Source of the DNA: Anastrepha obliqua
Lineage: Eukaryota > Arthropoda > Insecta > Diptera > Tephritidae
Assembly: GCF_027943255.1 (NCBI RefSeq)
Contig: NC_072895.1
Coordinates: 21,550,001 to 21,614,000, forward strand
Length of the DNA stretch: 64,000 nt
Reading direction: 5' to 3'
A program made the position numbers and the translations under genes. Under the pieces are notes generated by a model, which ran no database searches, was not told where the DNA came from, and worked only from the letters and a program-made list of their open reading frames with translations. Numbering within the stretch: the first letter of the stretch is position 1; each line of letters opens with the position of its first letter. Shown here one piece after another: positions 27,301 through 33,469 of the stretch.

Positions 27301-28302
27301 TTGATATTTTATATTTCTTTCAGTGTTGGGGTTGATAGCGGTTCCAGAAGTAATAGCTACAGTGTTATTTTGGGTGACATCAAATACAACCTCATCTAAA
27401 GTTGCTGGTGGCGTTTGGGAAATGAAGAGATTTTGCTGTGAACGCGTAGTATCGGCGCTGCCCACATAGTCTCTCAATTCACCTGTATGCCGTTATGAGA
27501 TTAAGCGTTATGCGCGCGCATGTTGAAAACAAGCCACAGAAATAAAACGAAAGGCGATTTTTAAAATACTATTTATCACAAACACTTAAAGGTAAATTTA
27601 ATGAGATCAAAAAAAAATTCAGGAACTAAACTATTTTTTTTACAATTGCTTTTGTCTTTTCTGTTATCATTTGCGCTGTCAGAAAATGACAGCGCGATAT
27701 TTTCGCAGTGTTACCAATTAAGCACCTCTGATCCCCGATACTCAAAGAACAAACTAACCACATTCACCGCCTCACTCACCATTTATAATAAATAATTTAG
27801 TACACATGAAATTTGGATTTAGCTACTTTTTGTGATGTTTTTTGTTCAAGAAATAGAGGTAATTTTGAGAGCACTTATTTTCGAATGTACTGAAATTAAA
27901 TCCATGGCATATTTATATGTGAAATATTATCAACTTACACAAGTTACTTGTTTTCACAGGCCATGTTTGATTCTCATCAGTTGCTCCATGTGCAACATCG
28001 TTGAAATTTTCTACAGAGCCTTGGGATGAACTGCTTAGTCCACTGTCCTCGTTCGGGGGTACCAAAGGTTGGTCAGGTCGGCTTGCAAAAATTTTCAATA
28101 ATTGTTCATCCCGAATACTTAATCGACGCTTGTTTCGCTGAGGCGACATTACCTCCACCGAGGTCTGCTTTAGTTGGCTTTCTTGTAAAGGCTTCTTTTT
28201 TACAATAACATTCTTCAGCTGTATATTTTTTCGCGATCTATCAAGTGCCGTTGTATATGTTAGTGTTTGCCATGTTGGAGCTCGGGTTACAAATTTGTCC
28301 AT
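6378..28302 (-). CDS. MCPH1: Microcephalin (MCPH1) orthologue, seven exons
   Basis: The proposed coding exons, all minus strand, are 28302-27939, 27482-27155, 27095-26874, 26804-26612, 10950-10801, 10688-10546 and 8511 to about 6391. Each junction has GT-AG and the phases agree. Exons 3 and 4 encode one BRCT domain: an IVVYVEVRTGEDNRS start, a GARVN turn, THVIFKDG and WVEACK. That order, and the FPISN tail, match the first BRCT of microcephalin. The middle is long, disordered, basic and rich in SP/TP sites. The last exon reaches LPYIVCTNMHREQVKVIREV, the first strand and helix of a second BRCT. Read to the stop in exon 7, the protein is about 1,177 residues. Family knowledge: MCPH1 regulates chromosome condensation, the DNA-damage response and, in flies, early embryonic nuclear cycles. 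Intron 4 is 15.7 kb and holds the ZIP gene. The weakest junction is the exon 6 acceptor. Confidence 0.85.
6391..8511 (-). CDS. MCPH1: MCPH1 exon 7 (large disordered exon, start of C-terminal BRCT)
   Basis: The acceptor TTATTTCAG precedes 8511. An apparent upstream ATG (8528) is intronic. It encodes about 700 residues of disordered, basic, Ser/Thr-rich sequence. Six R-R-R-[S/T] sites lie in this exon, and there is a two-unit 31-residue tandem duplication (nucleotides about 6905-7080). The C-terminus LPYIVCTNMHREQVKVIREV looks like the first strand and helix of a BRCT. The donor is either GTTCGT (exon end 6396) or GTAAAC (exon end 6392). Without splicing the frame stops at 6378. A 299-codon plus-strand frame here is an antisense shadow. 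Confidence 0.85.
6905..7080 (-). repeat. 93-bp in-frame tandem duplication in MCPH1
   Basis: Two units of 31 codons, each with CPQLEKSASTINWK, then NEQLPSVTEK. They are nearly identical (Ala/Val difference at WKA/WKV), which suggests a recent duplication in the disordered region. Confidence 0.95.
8512..9845 (-). other. MCPH1 intron 6, unique part
   Basis: The part of the intron between exons 6 and 7 that precedes the SINE nest. A short GC-richer patch at 8640-8850 contains (CAA)n words. No coding or mobile element is recognised. Confidence 0.4.
9846..10340 (-). mobile_element. tRNA-headed SINE split by a second SINE
   Basis: Reverse-oriented SINE whose tail half is 9846-9930 and whose head half resumes at about 10202 and runs to 10340, ending GGCTACGGCGGCC. 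The plus-strand SINE at 9931-10195 lies between them. TACAGT is present on both sides of the insert (9925-9930 and 10196-10201). Confidence 0.85.
9931..10195 (+). mobile_element. tRNA-headed SINE, nearly complete
   Basis: Starts GGCCGCCGTAGTCGAATGGG. The head carries an A-box-like TAGTCGAATGGG and a B-box-like GGTTTGAATCTC, the internal RNA polymerase III promoter of tRNA-derived SINEs. The body follows, with GTAGGTCCTTCCATTTGTGG and AGGAGGAGCTCGGCC blocks, and the tail is (TA)n. Flanked by a 6-base duplication, TACAGT. Compared with the copy at 13345 it lacks the middle part around the TTTTTCTAATAGCGATCGCC block. Confidence 0.9.
10546..10688 (-). CDS. MCPH1: MCPH1 exon 6
   Basis: Reads TDISQYFRKLASFNSTPIAD, then a Thr/Ala-rich tail ending ATQLLNR. 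The donor is CG|GTAAG. I chose the GCAAAAG acceptor before 10688 because it keeps phase 0 with exon 5. The pyrimidine tract is poor, so this junction needs transcript support. Confidence 0.6.
10801..10950 (-). CDS. MCPH1: MCPH1 exon 5
   Basis: Fifty codons between a TTTTGCAG acceptor and a GTAATG donor. Basic, with TP sites (GTPKDTTPKT, NTPKSSRKQ). An in-frame ATG lies only 21 bases upstream of the acceptor, with no stop between, so a transcript starting in the intron could begin here and lack BRCT1. Confidence 0.75.
11230..11725 (-). pseudogene. non-LTR retrotransposon reverse-transcriptase remnant
   Basis: Read on the minus strand the pieces are DGLSAVLFKSCACSFEAN, then LGFVPARCTLTNLASFS, then AIYRNFSKHLIRSLTKF and LACLGIS. 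This is the order of jockey/CR1-type reverse transcriptases (DGxP/S region, GFxPxRST, TDFSKAFD, LxxLGI). Stops and frame changes are many, and the catalytic Asp of TDFSKAFD is lost. Confidence 0.65.
11783..11890 (+). mobile_element. tRNA-headed SINE, 5-prime truncated
   Basis: Contains only the tail half, from GTAGGTCCCTCCATTTGTGG through AGGAGGAGCTCGGCC to CGCGCCAATTATATATA. Confidence 0.85.
11891..13344 (-). other. MCPH1 intron 4, AT-rich stretch
   Basis: Very A-rich, with runs of A at 12220-12290. No gene or element is recognised. A Lys-rich open frame at 12168-12380 is a product of the A-runs. Confidence 0.4.
13345..13650 (+). mobile_element. tRNA-headed SINE, near full length
   Basis: Head CCTTAGCCGAAAAGGTGATG with B-box GGTTCGAATCTC, then GGTGAAACACCAAAATGAAG, TCGGCAGGCAATGGCA, CCGAGTGTATTTCTGCCATG, CGTTCGGAGTCGGCTTGAAA, and the GCTCGGCCAAACACCC tail. 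It ends directly against the next element at 13652. Confidence 0.9.
13652..13780 (+). mobile_element. second short retroelement with (CAA)n tail
   Basis: Shared with 20330-20460 (minus) and 21420-21563. It contains GTTCCCATGACAGTCGG, the hairpin-like CCCGGATTTATATCCGG, ACTGTCACTTCAGCAGCATT and a terminal TGCTACAACAACAACAACC. It is either a SINE or the 3-prime end of a LINE; I cannot tell which. Confidence 0.7.
13781..14215 (-). other. MCPH1 intron 4, AT-rich stretch
   Basis: Nothing recognised. Confidence 0.4.
14216..15287. mobile_element. foldback-type MITE with long inverted arms
   Basis: The outer arms 14327-14407 and 15119-15200 are a perfect or near-perfect inverted repeat of about 80 bases, starting ATCCGGCTGCAGATTTGG. 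A second inverted pair, 14931-14976 and 15067-15112, contains TTACTTACTGTAAGTG. The inner pair continues the outer one on the right side, but on the left it is separated from it by about 520 bases, so that block looks inserted. The outermost ends (CTATTAAAGGTGGTATTGG and the reverse of CCACCACCTTTAG) match the element at 29985-30408. Transposon class unknown. Confidence 0.65.
15801..15992 (+). promoter_or_regulatory. possible spliced upstream ORF in the ZIP11 leader
   Basis: ATG at 15801 opens MSASNVAFSVENQQ, up to a donor AAG|GTAAAC (GT at 15844). After an acceptor TTTTACAG (exon resumes at 15979) the frame adds four residues and stops at 15990-15992. This would give an 18-residue upstream ORF about 140 bases before the ZIP11 start. 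Splice sites and frame are seen. Transcription through them is inferred. Confidence 0.45.
16131..17159 (+). CDS. Zip48C: ZIP11/SLC39A11-type zinc transporter, intronless CDS
   Basis: A 342-residue multipass membrane protein of the ZIP family, gufA/ZIP11 branch. It moves zinc (possibly other divalent metals) toward the cytosol from organelle lumen or outside. Hydrophobic segments lie near residues 8-28, 40-62 and 78-95, then a polar variable loop (about residues 100-185), then 190-210, 230-255, 270-300 and 310-338. The signature pair is present: HNIPEGLAVG in one helix and NFPEGLAVSLPL in the next, which supply the metal-site His/Asn/Glu residues. Complete, with no frame defect. It is transcribed opposite to MCPH1 and lies wholly within MCPH1 intron 4. 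The symbol follows the Drosophila ZIP11-like gene and is an orthology inference. Confidence 0.93.
   Translation: MIAGYGPVMQALLGTLFTWGLTAAGAACVIFVRGNQRKSLDAALGFAAGVMIAASFWSLLNPAIEMAESSHLYGVYAFLPVSGGFLLGAIFVYGCDRLMSFLGLNSTNMMISMTQTNKDKADIAIDDIRNSQGVLDRTVAKSMDSFSDCLSTQHGSIETRRRKKNSAVEVEAQRTYTTESQRNIDNAVAQWKRIMLLVVAITVHNIPEGLAVGVSFGAIGSTNSSTFEAARNLAIGIGIQNFPEGLAVSLPLHAAGFSVTRALWYGQLSGMVEPIFGILGAVAVTLANLILPYALSFAAGAMIYIVADDILPEAHASGNGTISTWGTVAGFLIMMCLEVTLS
17160..18952 (+). other. ZIP11 3-prime flank and MCPH1 intron sequence
   Basis: Probable 3-prime untranslated region of the ZIP gene, rich in ATGT words and short TATA runs. AATAAA occurs near 17790 (TTAATAAACAATAAA) as a candidate polyadenylation signal. 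Beyond about 17820 no gene or element is recognised. Confidence 0.4.
18953..20251 (-). mobile_element. mariner element, full length but decayed
   Basis: Terminal inverted repeats are about 28 bases long. The left starts CAAGGTGCAGTCCACAATAA, and the right read in reverse starts TAAGGTGAAGTCCAAAATAA. Both are flanked by TA, for a span of 1,299 bases. The minus strand holds a transposase relic starting MSFEQRANIKFCFKIGSVNT at 20061. The first frame stops after about 81 codons, and later pieces include LTDHLGLRKVCARFIPYKL and YSPDMARCD. The catalytic region carries stops and substitutions. Irritans-like by its motifs (inference). Confidence 0.9.
20330..20460 (-). mobile_element. short retroelement with (CAA)n tail, reverse copy
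   Basis: Reverse complement of the family at 13652. It shows GTTGTTGTAGTAGCATAAAC, CCGGATATAAATCCGGGTCG and GTAGAACCGACTGTCGTGGG. Confidence 0.75.
20520..20710 (-). pseudogene. LINE RNase H fragment
   Basis: One minus-strand frame reads SNVHVVWSPGHSGIPINQKA, then DQSAKENIFF. This is the WxPGHxGxxxNxxAD motif of RNase H domains in non-LTR retrotransposons (I or jockey-related clades). Only about 60 codons remain. Confidence 0.75.
20711..21419 (-). other. MCPH1 intron 4 spacer
   Basis: AT-rich sequence. No coding frame or repeat boundary is recognised. Confidence 0.35.
21420..21730 (+). mobile_element. LINE/SINE tail remnants ending in (CAA)n
   Basis: 21420-21563 is a good copy of the 13652 family (CCACGACAGTCGGTTTTACG, CCGGATTTATATCCGGCC, ACAACAACAACAACAACAG). 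It is followed by a stretch that ends GACAGGGCTTAGTAAGCTGC plus (CAA)n at 21690-21727. The latter resembles the 3-prime end of the LINE piece at 24173-24460. Confidence 0.7.
21731..22115 (+). other. spacer with a small tandem duplication
   Basis: Near 21965-22020 an ATCCGATCAGAAGGGAATGG-like unit of about 25 bases is repeated. No gene recognised. Confidence 0.4.
22116..22352 (-). mobile_element. tRNA-headed SINE, reverse
   Basis: Contains GCCGCCTCCGAACAA, CACTCGGAGGTTTGCCATTG, CTGCCGAGGGGTGACC, AGTCACGCACCAAACCC and GGCTACGGCGGCCGC, the head end. The B-box region is decayed. Confidence 0.85.
22353..22802. other. spacer between two opposed SINEs
   Basis: AT-rich. A 73-codon open frame at 22425-22646 has no recognised domain and is not called. 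Confidence 0.35.
22803..23052 (+). mobile_element. tRNA-headed SINE
   Basis: Head CGCCCGCGTAACCGAATAG and B-box GGTTCGAATCTCCG, then GCATGAAACACAAAATG. The centre is internally deleted, and the tail is AGGAGGAGCTCAACC to GCGCCAATTATTAATT. Confidence 0.85.
23053..23794 (-). other. MCPH1 intron 4 spacer
   Basis: AT-rich. A mariner 5-prime leader may start near 23665 (ACATTATTTTCTCTGTAGAT), just before the fragment at 23795. Confidence 0.35.
23795..24172 (+). pseudogene. mariner transposase N-terminal fragment
   Basis: Starts MEVNKEKIRYILQFFFAKSE, then NASQAAEIANGVYGAVTETA, then, after frame changes, ENVDKITEIIAV. This is the helix-turn-helix half of a mariner transposase (mellifera-like by its start). 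The catalytic half is missing and LINE sequence follows directly. Confidence 0.75.
24173..24460 (+). pseudogene. LINE ORF2 C-terminal fragment with 3-prime end
   Basis: The plus-strand frame reads FKAIGRPVLNYAAPVWSPGT, then SDTQWIKLQTCQNTAIRTAKG, then HLHNEAQMLPVKEHN. This is the region after the reverse transcriptase in jockey/I-like non-LTR elements. It then ends GACAGGGCTTAGTATTGCTG plus ACAACAACAA. The minus-strand frame covering it is a shadow. Confidence 0.75.
24461..25195 (-). other. MCPH1 intron 4 spacer
   Basis: AT-rich. A (TAAA)n-like stretch at 25170-25200 adjoins the next SINE. No gene recognised. Confidence 0.35.
25196..25480 (-). mobile_element. tRNA-headed SINE, reverse
   Basis: Runs from ATAATTGGCGCCTACAC through TCCTCCTCCTATTTGTGGCG, GTGGAGGGACCTACAGTTTT and CACTCGGAGGTTTGTAATTG to CAAGCCATTCGGAATA. 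The B-box reversed (GTCTCGAACCTG) is preserved in part. Confidence 0.85.
25481..26611 (-). other. MCPH1 intron 4 next to exon 4
   Basis: Mostly AT-rich unique sequence. At about 26490-26572 the block GCCGCGTGTAGAATGGAGAA is present twice, a small local duplication close to the exon 4 donor. Confidence 0.45.
26612..26804 (-). CDS. MCPH1: MCPH1 exon 4, second half of BRCT1
   Basis: Encodes GTTHVIFKDGLLSTYKKAK, then VVSILWVEACKNKRTICD with the diagnostic BRCT Trp, then DPNEFPISNIDRYENPELYE. Strong GTAAGT donor after 26612, phase 0. The following intron runs to 10951. Confidence 0.9.
26874..27095 (-). CDS. MCPH1: MCPH1 exon 3, first half of BRCT1
   Basis: Too divided by introns to appear as one long frame. 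It encodes NPTKSTYTNFDVPYEEQ, a PPPPLSIEELM linker, the BRCT first strand RDIVVYVEVRTGEDNRSEG, and helix 1 ending VISQLGARVNDKLLR. The acceptor is CTAG before 27095. The donor is GTATTG after 26874. Confidence 0.85.
27155..27482 (-). CDS. MCPH1: MCPH1 exon 2
   Basis: The acceptor CAG precedes 27482 and the donor GTAAGT follows 27155. It encodes a low-complexity Asn/Thr/Ala-rich linker ending in a basic ARVRAIRALK helix just before the BRCT. Start phase 1 and end phase 2 agree with the neighbouring exons. Confidence 0.8.
27939..28302 (-). CDS. MCPH1: MCPH1 exon 1
   Basis: Starts at ATG 28302 and encodes 121 codons plus one base of a disordered, Lys/Arg- and Ser-rich N-terminal extension, with an RNKRRLSIRDEQ stretch and an acidic EDSGLSSSSQGS patch. 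The donor is GTAAGT after T at 27939. A second, weaker donor a few bases upstream (GTAACT) has the same phase. The reading frame continues intronic to about 27913. Confidence 0.75.
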
Positions 28303-28851
28303 GATAAATAAACTATACGCCCACAGGCGCTAACCACGGCGTATTTCGTTGTTTTTTAATACAATATATGATTTATGGCAGCCAGCTTAGAATTTTACAA
28401 ATTAATTGGATTTTGAATGCACCAGTAATATTCGCTTGACAAATTTAAAAACTGACACATGCCTTAAATGGAATGTGGACTTTATCAATCGTTTAGGCGG
28501 AAGTGTTTAGAAAGGTACTTTAAATATACAAATCCACAGCGTTGTATTTGGTGTTAAAAATAACTTTTACGCAAACTTAAATCGAAAATGTTTTCCGTTG
28601 AAGGTTTGCGTATAATTAGCGAAAAGAGATTTATTTAAGTCGAAAAAAACTGAGAAATTTTCCAGTTAACGTCCCCTGTACGTGTGGCGTGTGGAGGCAA
28701 ACCATATTTTTGGCTTACATAGTATCTCATTCGCTCGGTATCGCCGCAATTGCTAGTCTGTTGGCGAAGTTTCTAGTTTTGCTACATTATTATTAAGTTT
28801 GTGAAAATTCTTAATACTCATAATTGAATAGTTGAAATTTTTATTGTAGGG
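28303..28851 (-). promoter_or_regulatory. MCPH1 upstream region
   Basis: About 550 bases between the MCPH1 start and the next SINE. No TATA box or other core motif could be assigned with confidence. The promoter is inferred from position only. Confidence 0.3.
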
Positions 28852-29151
28852 CGGCCGCCGTAGCCAAATGGTTTTAGCGTGACTACCATTTGGAAGCATA
28901 CGAGATCAAATCTTCGGGCATGAAACATCAAATGATAGAAAGTTTTTTCTAACATGGGTCGCACTTCGGCGGGCAATAGCAAACCTCCGCGTGTATTTTT
29001 GCCATGAAAAAGCTACTCTTAAAAAGATCTCGTTCGGAATCGGCTTAAAACTGTGGGTCCCTTCATTTGTTGAAAAACATCAGGACTCACACCACAAATA
29101 TGAGGGGGAGCGTGGCCAAATATCCAATAAAGAGTGTAAGCGTCAATTAAA
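28852..29151 (+). mobile_element. tRNA-headed SINE, near full length
   Basis: Head GGCGGCCGCCGTAGCCAAAT with a decayed B-box (GATCAAATCTTC), then GCATGAAACATCAAATGAT and the CCGCGTGTATTTTTGCCATG block. The tail ends GTAAGCGTCAATTAAAAAC. Confidence 0.85.
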
Positions 29152-29638
29152 AACTTTTATATTATATAATAAATGAGCGAGAGATTTGCACTTCGGCCTT
29201 AAGTAGGCTACAGACGACGAACATTCTTGCACTCCGCCGCAACTATCTCGATTTGTGTTGATGCTTCGGCGGAAAAAATGATCTTGAACCAGAAATTAAT
29301 AGTGCAGTTAATTGAGAGCTTAAAACACGATTTATAATTATGGCAAATTAAAAATTCAAAATATAAAAAAAGTCGAAAAAACCAGCATGGGATAGGATTA
29401 AATGGATTTAATGCAGAAATAATTGCTAAACGTGTTTCTATTACTATTAAGCCAAGGAACTTGGGTGAGAACTTCAAGCTTTTTCATAAGGCTTCTTTAT
29501 TTCGCCAAGCGTTAGCAATAGAATAGAATAGAATAGATGAAGCAACTGGTATAAATAAACATATTTTGGCAACGCGGGAATAGAGCTGCCCTAAATGCTC
29601 GTAAGGTAGCGCGCTATACCAGTCTAATGAGCTATAGT

Positions 29639-29856
29639 TAAGGCGAATTTATTATAGGTGACAGCAACCACATATTATATAAGTGAAACCCTACATGTAT
29701 TTGTTGTTGCCTTTGGTACAAGCATCAAGTCAAAATACAATACAATACGAATGTAAACATACCAATACATACAAAGCATATCATTTTGACGTAAGCCATA
29801 TCTACGGCGAAAAATTCAGCTGGGTGAATGCTGTCACCTATAATAAATCCACCTTG
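29639..29856. mobile_element. hAT-like MITE, copy 1 (218 bp)
   Basis: Ends AAGGCGAATTTATTATAGGT and, reversed, CAAGGTGGATTTATTATAGG. The flanking 8 bases are GCTATAGT on the left and GCTATAGC on the right, consistent with an 8-base target duplication. It is an inverted relative of 30141-30352. Confidence 0.85.
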
Positions 29857-29984
29857 GCTATAGCCATACTCGCTAGCGGCGAATTTTACTCGATAAGTTG
29901 TTGCTTTTGCATACAATTTTTTCGTTAAGTTAATCGAGCATATAGAAAGCGAGCGGGGAAATGGCGAATAGAAGCAGCCAAGAC

Positions 29985-30408
29985 AAATCTACTAAAGGTG
30001 GTGTTGGTAAATCAGCCGTTTTGTTTTTTTTTTCTTTCGCCGTGCCCCTGTGGCTGTTAGCTTAGAATGAAACACGGCGAATTCATAATTTGTTTTCTAG
30101 TTTCCCCAATACTTTGCTTTGACAATCAAACGTACAGAACCAAGGTGGATTTATTAAGGTGACAGCATTCACCCAGCTGAATTTTTCGCCGTAGGTATGG
30201 CTTACGTCAAAATGATATGCTTTGTTTGTATGTATTGGTATGTTTACATTTGACTACTGATTTTGACGTGATGCTTGCACCAAACGCAACAACAAATACA
30301 TGTAGGGTTTTACTTATATGTGTTTGCTGTCACCTGTAATAAATTCGCCTTGTACAGAACATTGTTATTGGTCTAGTGCCACCAGCTTTAATGAATGCCC
30401 CTTGGAAG
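29985..30408. mobile_element. foldback-family MITE, interrupted by a second MITE
   Basis: Starts AATCTACTAAAGGTGGTGTT and has TTTCGCCGTGCCCCTGTGG, both shared with 14216-15287. The right end (CTAGTGCCACCAGCTTTAAT) resumes after the insertion at 30141-30352. Confidence 0.7.
30141..30352. mobile_element. hAT-like MITE, copy 2 (212 bp) nested in another MITE
   Basis: Ends CAAGGTGGATTTATTAAGGT and, reversed, CAAGGCGAATTTATTACAGG. Exact 8-base duplication TACAGAAC at 30133-30140 and 30353-30360. Confidence 0.9.
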
Positions 30409-30756
30409 AAGCCTATAATATCTTTCTTCCATACTTTTCGTCTTTTACTCTCTTTCGATTTCTCTTTTTAAACAGACATAAATAACAAACATTGTGATCG
30501 TATCATCCGCGCTTTTGCTATTCACTTTTACGCTACCAGCAGAAAATCACATATGAGCTGCTCGCCGTCTGTGGCATACGACAGCGATCATGCTCGCGAT
30601 AATCGTGTGAATATCGAAGGCTGTTTTGAATTTTTTCTGAAGGAATACAATACAAATTAAGAAATGTTGGGTAAAAGAGCAGCAAAGTTCGGCCGTTCTC
30701 TATTGTTCGTTCTTGACGTTTGCACGGGAAAGTTTGGCAAAGTCCTTTACACTTTT

Positions 30757-30900
30757 TGACGTGATAACGTCTTATAATTCGATTTAACAGGCTGCACGCA
30801 CGAAAAAATGTGTCGTTACCTTGCTCATTAGTGTTACCTTGCTCATTTTCCGTTACCTTGCTCATTGCCGTTACCTTGCTCATTGCCGTTACCTTGAATG
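30757..30900 (+). repeat. GACGTGATAACGTC element end with 17-bp tandem repeats
   Basis: Begins TTTGACGTGATAACGTCTTA, continues GGCTGCACGCACGAAAAAAT, then holds four to five tandem units of about 17 bases (CCGTTACCTTGCTCATT). The first 90 bases match 31125-31210. Confidence 0.8.
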
Positions 30901-31124
30901 AACTGCAAGCGAAAGCGCGGAACGAACGACAAAGCAAACAAACGGCAACGTTCGACATCTTGCTCTCTCCTACTTAAGTGAGCGTATATGTACATATATA
31001 AATTCACGTATTTGTATTTGCATATGCCTTCTTATTGATTATTATTAATTTGATTTACTTGAAGAATTTACAATAAAACCAAGCTTTTTAATAATACCTG
31101 TTGTTTTAATGTTATTATTATTTT

Positions 31125-31556
31125 TTGACGTGATAACGTCTTATAATTCTATGTAGCCGGCTGCACGCACCAAAAAATGCGTCGTTATCTTGCTCATGCG
31201 TCGTTACCTTGCTTGAACAGCATGTTATGTTATGATATGTTATGATATGTTATGATATGTTATGTTATGTTATGTTATGTTATGTTATGTTATGCTATGT
31301 TATGTTATGTTATGTTATATTGTGTTATGTTAAGTTATGTTATGTTATGTTATGTTTGTTATGTTATGTTATGTTATGTTATGTTATGTTATGTTATATT
31401 GTGTTATGTTTTGTTATGTTAAAGTATATTATGTTGTGTTAATGTTAACTCATTCTCTATATCCATACAAAATATCTATCAAACAAATAAAATTAAAATT
31501 TTCTTTTGAAAAATGCAACCATTCAATCAGTATTTTCTTATGACGTTATCACGTTA
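31125..31556. mobile_element. MITE with GACGTGATAACGTC ends and an internal microsatellite
   Basis: The left end TTTGACGTGATAACGTCTTA and the right end CTTATGACGTTATCACGTTA are inverted repeats. Within lies a long (TGTTA)n array (31211-31441). No coding. The terminal motif is itself palindromic (GACGT-GATA-ACGTC). Confidence 0.65.
31211..31441. repeat. (TGTTA)n pentanucleotide microsatellite
   Basis: About 46 units, with a few TGATA and TGCTA variants. The open frame reading MLCYVMLCYV is a product of this array and not a gene. Confidence 0.97.
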
Positions 31557-31669
31557 AACTATCGTCAGTAAACCGACTTTACAGACAATCTCTTTTTTAC
31601 CAATACATTCGCAAATGCCTTCGTCACTGTCTTTGATTTTTCAAAAAGAAAAAAAAAAAAACAAAGTGC

Positions 31670-32400
31670 GTGTAGCGTAGTACACATAACAGAAGTGAAA
31701 CTTTCAAGGCAGACAAAGAAAGAGGGAGAGACTCGAGAGAGAGAAAGAATATATATCTAAATAAATTCACAACATTTGCAGAGAATACAAATACACAAAA
31801 TTTACAAAAAACGGTCGACCGGTGTAGGTAAACGCCTCACACAAACCGTGGCAACAACGCGCACTACTTCGAGCGTTTATCACCCGCACAAACGCAGCGA
31901 TTCCGGGACCGCAGCAACGGAACAAATTACTGCAAGGCAATACCAATAAATCCGACGCCGGAATGGATAGTACGCACAAGAACTAGCCAGGAAACGCAAA
32001 TAAGCGCCAAAAAGTAGACACCAAAAAAATTGGGACCAAAAAAAGTCCCCAACAGTAGACACCAAGGAAATATAACGCCAAAAAGTAGGCACCAAAAATA
32101 TATTTCCTACAAGTTTGCACCAACAAACACGCCAAAAAGTAGGCAGTATTATTTGTCACTAGAAATTAGCAACCGCAAGGAAAAACTTGGGGGAAAATAG
32201 CCTAAAGTGTATCTAAGATATATATGTATAAGGTATACCTTTCTCTCTCCTTTTCCTCTACGTTTTATCTTTTTTCTCTCTCGCGGAACGAAAATGCCCA
32301 AAACGTTGCATGGACTTGAAATTTTTGAATTATTTACTCTCTCATTCTCGCTCGTCCATCGGCACCTAAGAAGTTTCACTTAAAAAAAAATATTTCGAAG
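31670..32400. mobile_element. about 700-bp non-autonomous element with GAAGTGAA termini, copy B
   Basis: Direct-orientation relative of 2276-2945, with the same order of blocks: GCGTAGTACACATAACAGAA, (GA)n, GTCGACCGGTGTAGG, CGGGACCGCAGCAACGG, AAAAAGTAGGCACCAAAAAT, CCTTTTCCTCTACGTTTTAT. It ends CCTAAGAAGTTTCACTT. Confidence 0.7.
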
Positions 32401-32889
32401 GATTTCGGCGATGTTTCGTTGTAATTTGCGAAAGAAAGAAAAGCTTAATCACACTAGAGATCTTGGTAAGTACTATTAAAATATTATTATAATCTTCGCT
32501 TCATTCAAATGTAAATTTAAAAAAATCGGAGTCAGAGCCCTTAATTTGTACGAAACGACGCTAACGTCGGTTGCTTAAAAGTACGTGAATTATCTTTATA
32601 AATTTCTGGACGCATAGGCTATTCAAACAAGTTTTTTCAATTGCATTCAGAGCGTTGTCTTATGTAAACCCAAGAGAAGGGAGCCGATTTAGATTAGTTT
32701 GGATTCCCTTTGAGGCTTGAATTCGATCGACTTCATGGCTTTTTGTGCCCTCTACTCATCACAGTACCTAATCCAGATCCAGTTCCCTTATTAAACTCAG
32801 AAATTTCGCGTTACTTGTAGGCTTGTACAATCACGGTATCTGCAAAGAAACTAAACTATAAAACGTTGAAATATCTAAATGTGTAAAAA
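32401..32889. other. spacer
   Basis: No gene or element recognised. Confidence 0.35.
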
Positions 32890-33330
32890 ATTTCAGTAAG
32901 CATTCATACGTAACGCGCGTCCGACGCTTGGATCTGTCGACCGGAGAGTGCAACATAAATTGCCGGCTTAAATATCTCGACCATCTCTTCGGGTTCGACG
33001 AATAACCAAAATTGATTGGCTGTCACTTCAGCAGAGATCTTACGATGGACCAGATGCTGCTGGCACCAGAGGTGAAGTTGCAGGCCTTCAGGTGCTCTAC
33101 CCATTTAATCCGTTTACGTTGGATTACCAGTTGCCGAATCTCCACATTGAGATCCTTTATCCGAGGATACCCGTCATCGTCCTGGCATAGGTGGTTACGT
33201 TCGTTTCTTACATCGGCTGATTCCGTTGGAAGATTAGGACTCACCAGCGCATTATGCGAAGCAGAAGCCGTGGAGTATAAGTGCACCTGATAGCGAGAGC
33301 AACATGTGGCCACGAACAATGTCAACCACT
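32890..33330 (-). pseudogene. LINE linker fragment upstream of a lost reverse transcriptase
   Basis: The minus-strand frame reads PRIKDLNVEIRQLVIQRKR, KWVEHLKACNFTSGASSIWS, IVRSLL. This style of sequence lies between endonuclease and reverse transcriptase in I/jockey-like non-LTR elements. A frame shift at about 33030 moves the continuation to a second frame. No catalytic motif is present. Confidence 0.55.
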
Positions 33331-33469
33331 CGCTATGGGTCGTAAGGCCTGAGCACGTTTATGATGGTTAAGAAGTTGAATTTTTTGGTGCAATTTTTTT
33401 TTAATTTGTCAAGTTTTATAAATTTCGTACAAAGTTTGAAACTTTGTTTAATGATTTTTTTATAAAAAA

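Noticed and set aside
30820..30897. Short regular repeats resembling a CRISPR array
   Set aside because: Directly adjacent 17-bp units without unique spacers, in a eukaryotic sequence. An ordinary tandem repeat in a mobile element.
31242..31543. Open frames reading MLCYVMLCYV
   Set aside because: Product of the (TGTTA)n microsatellite.
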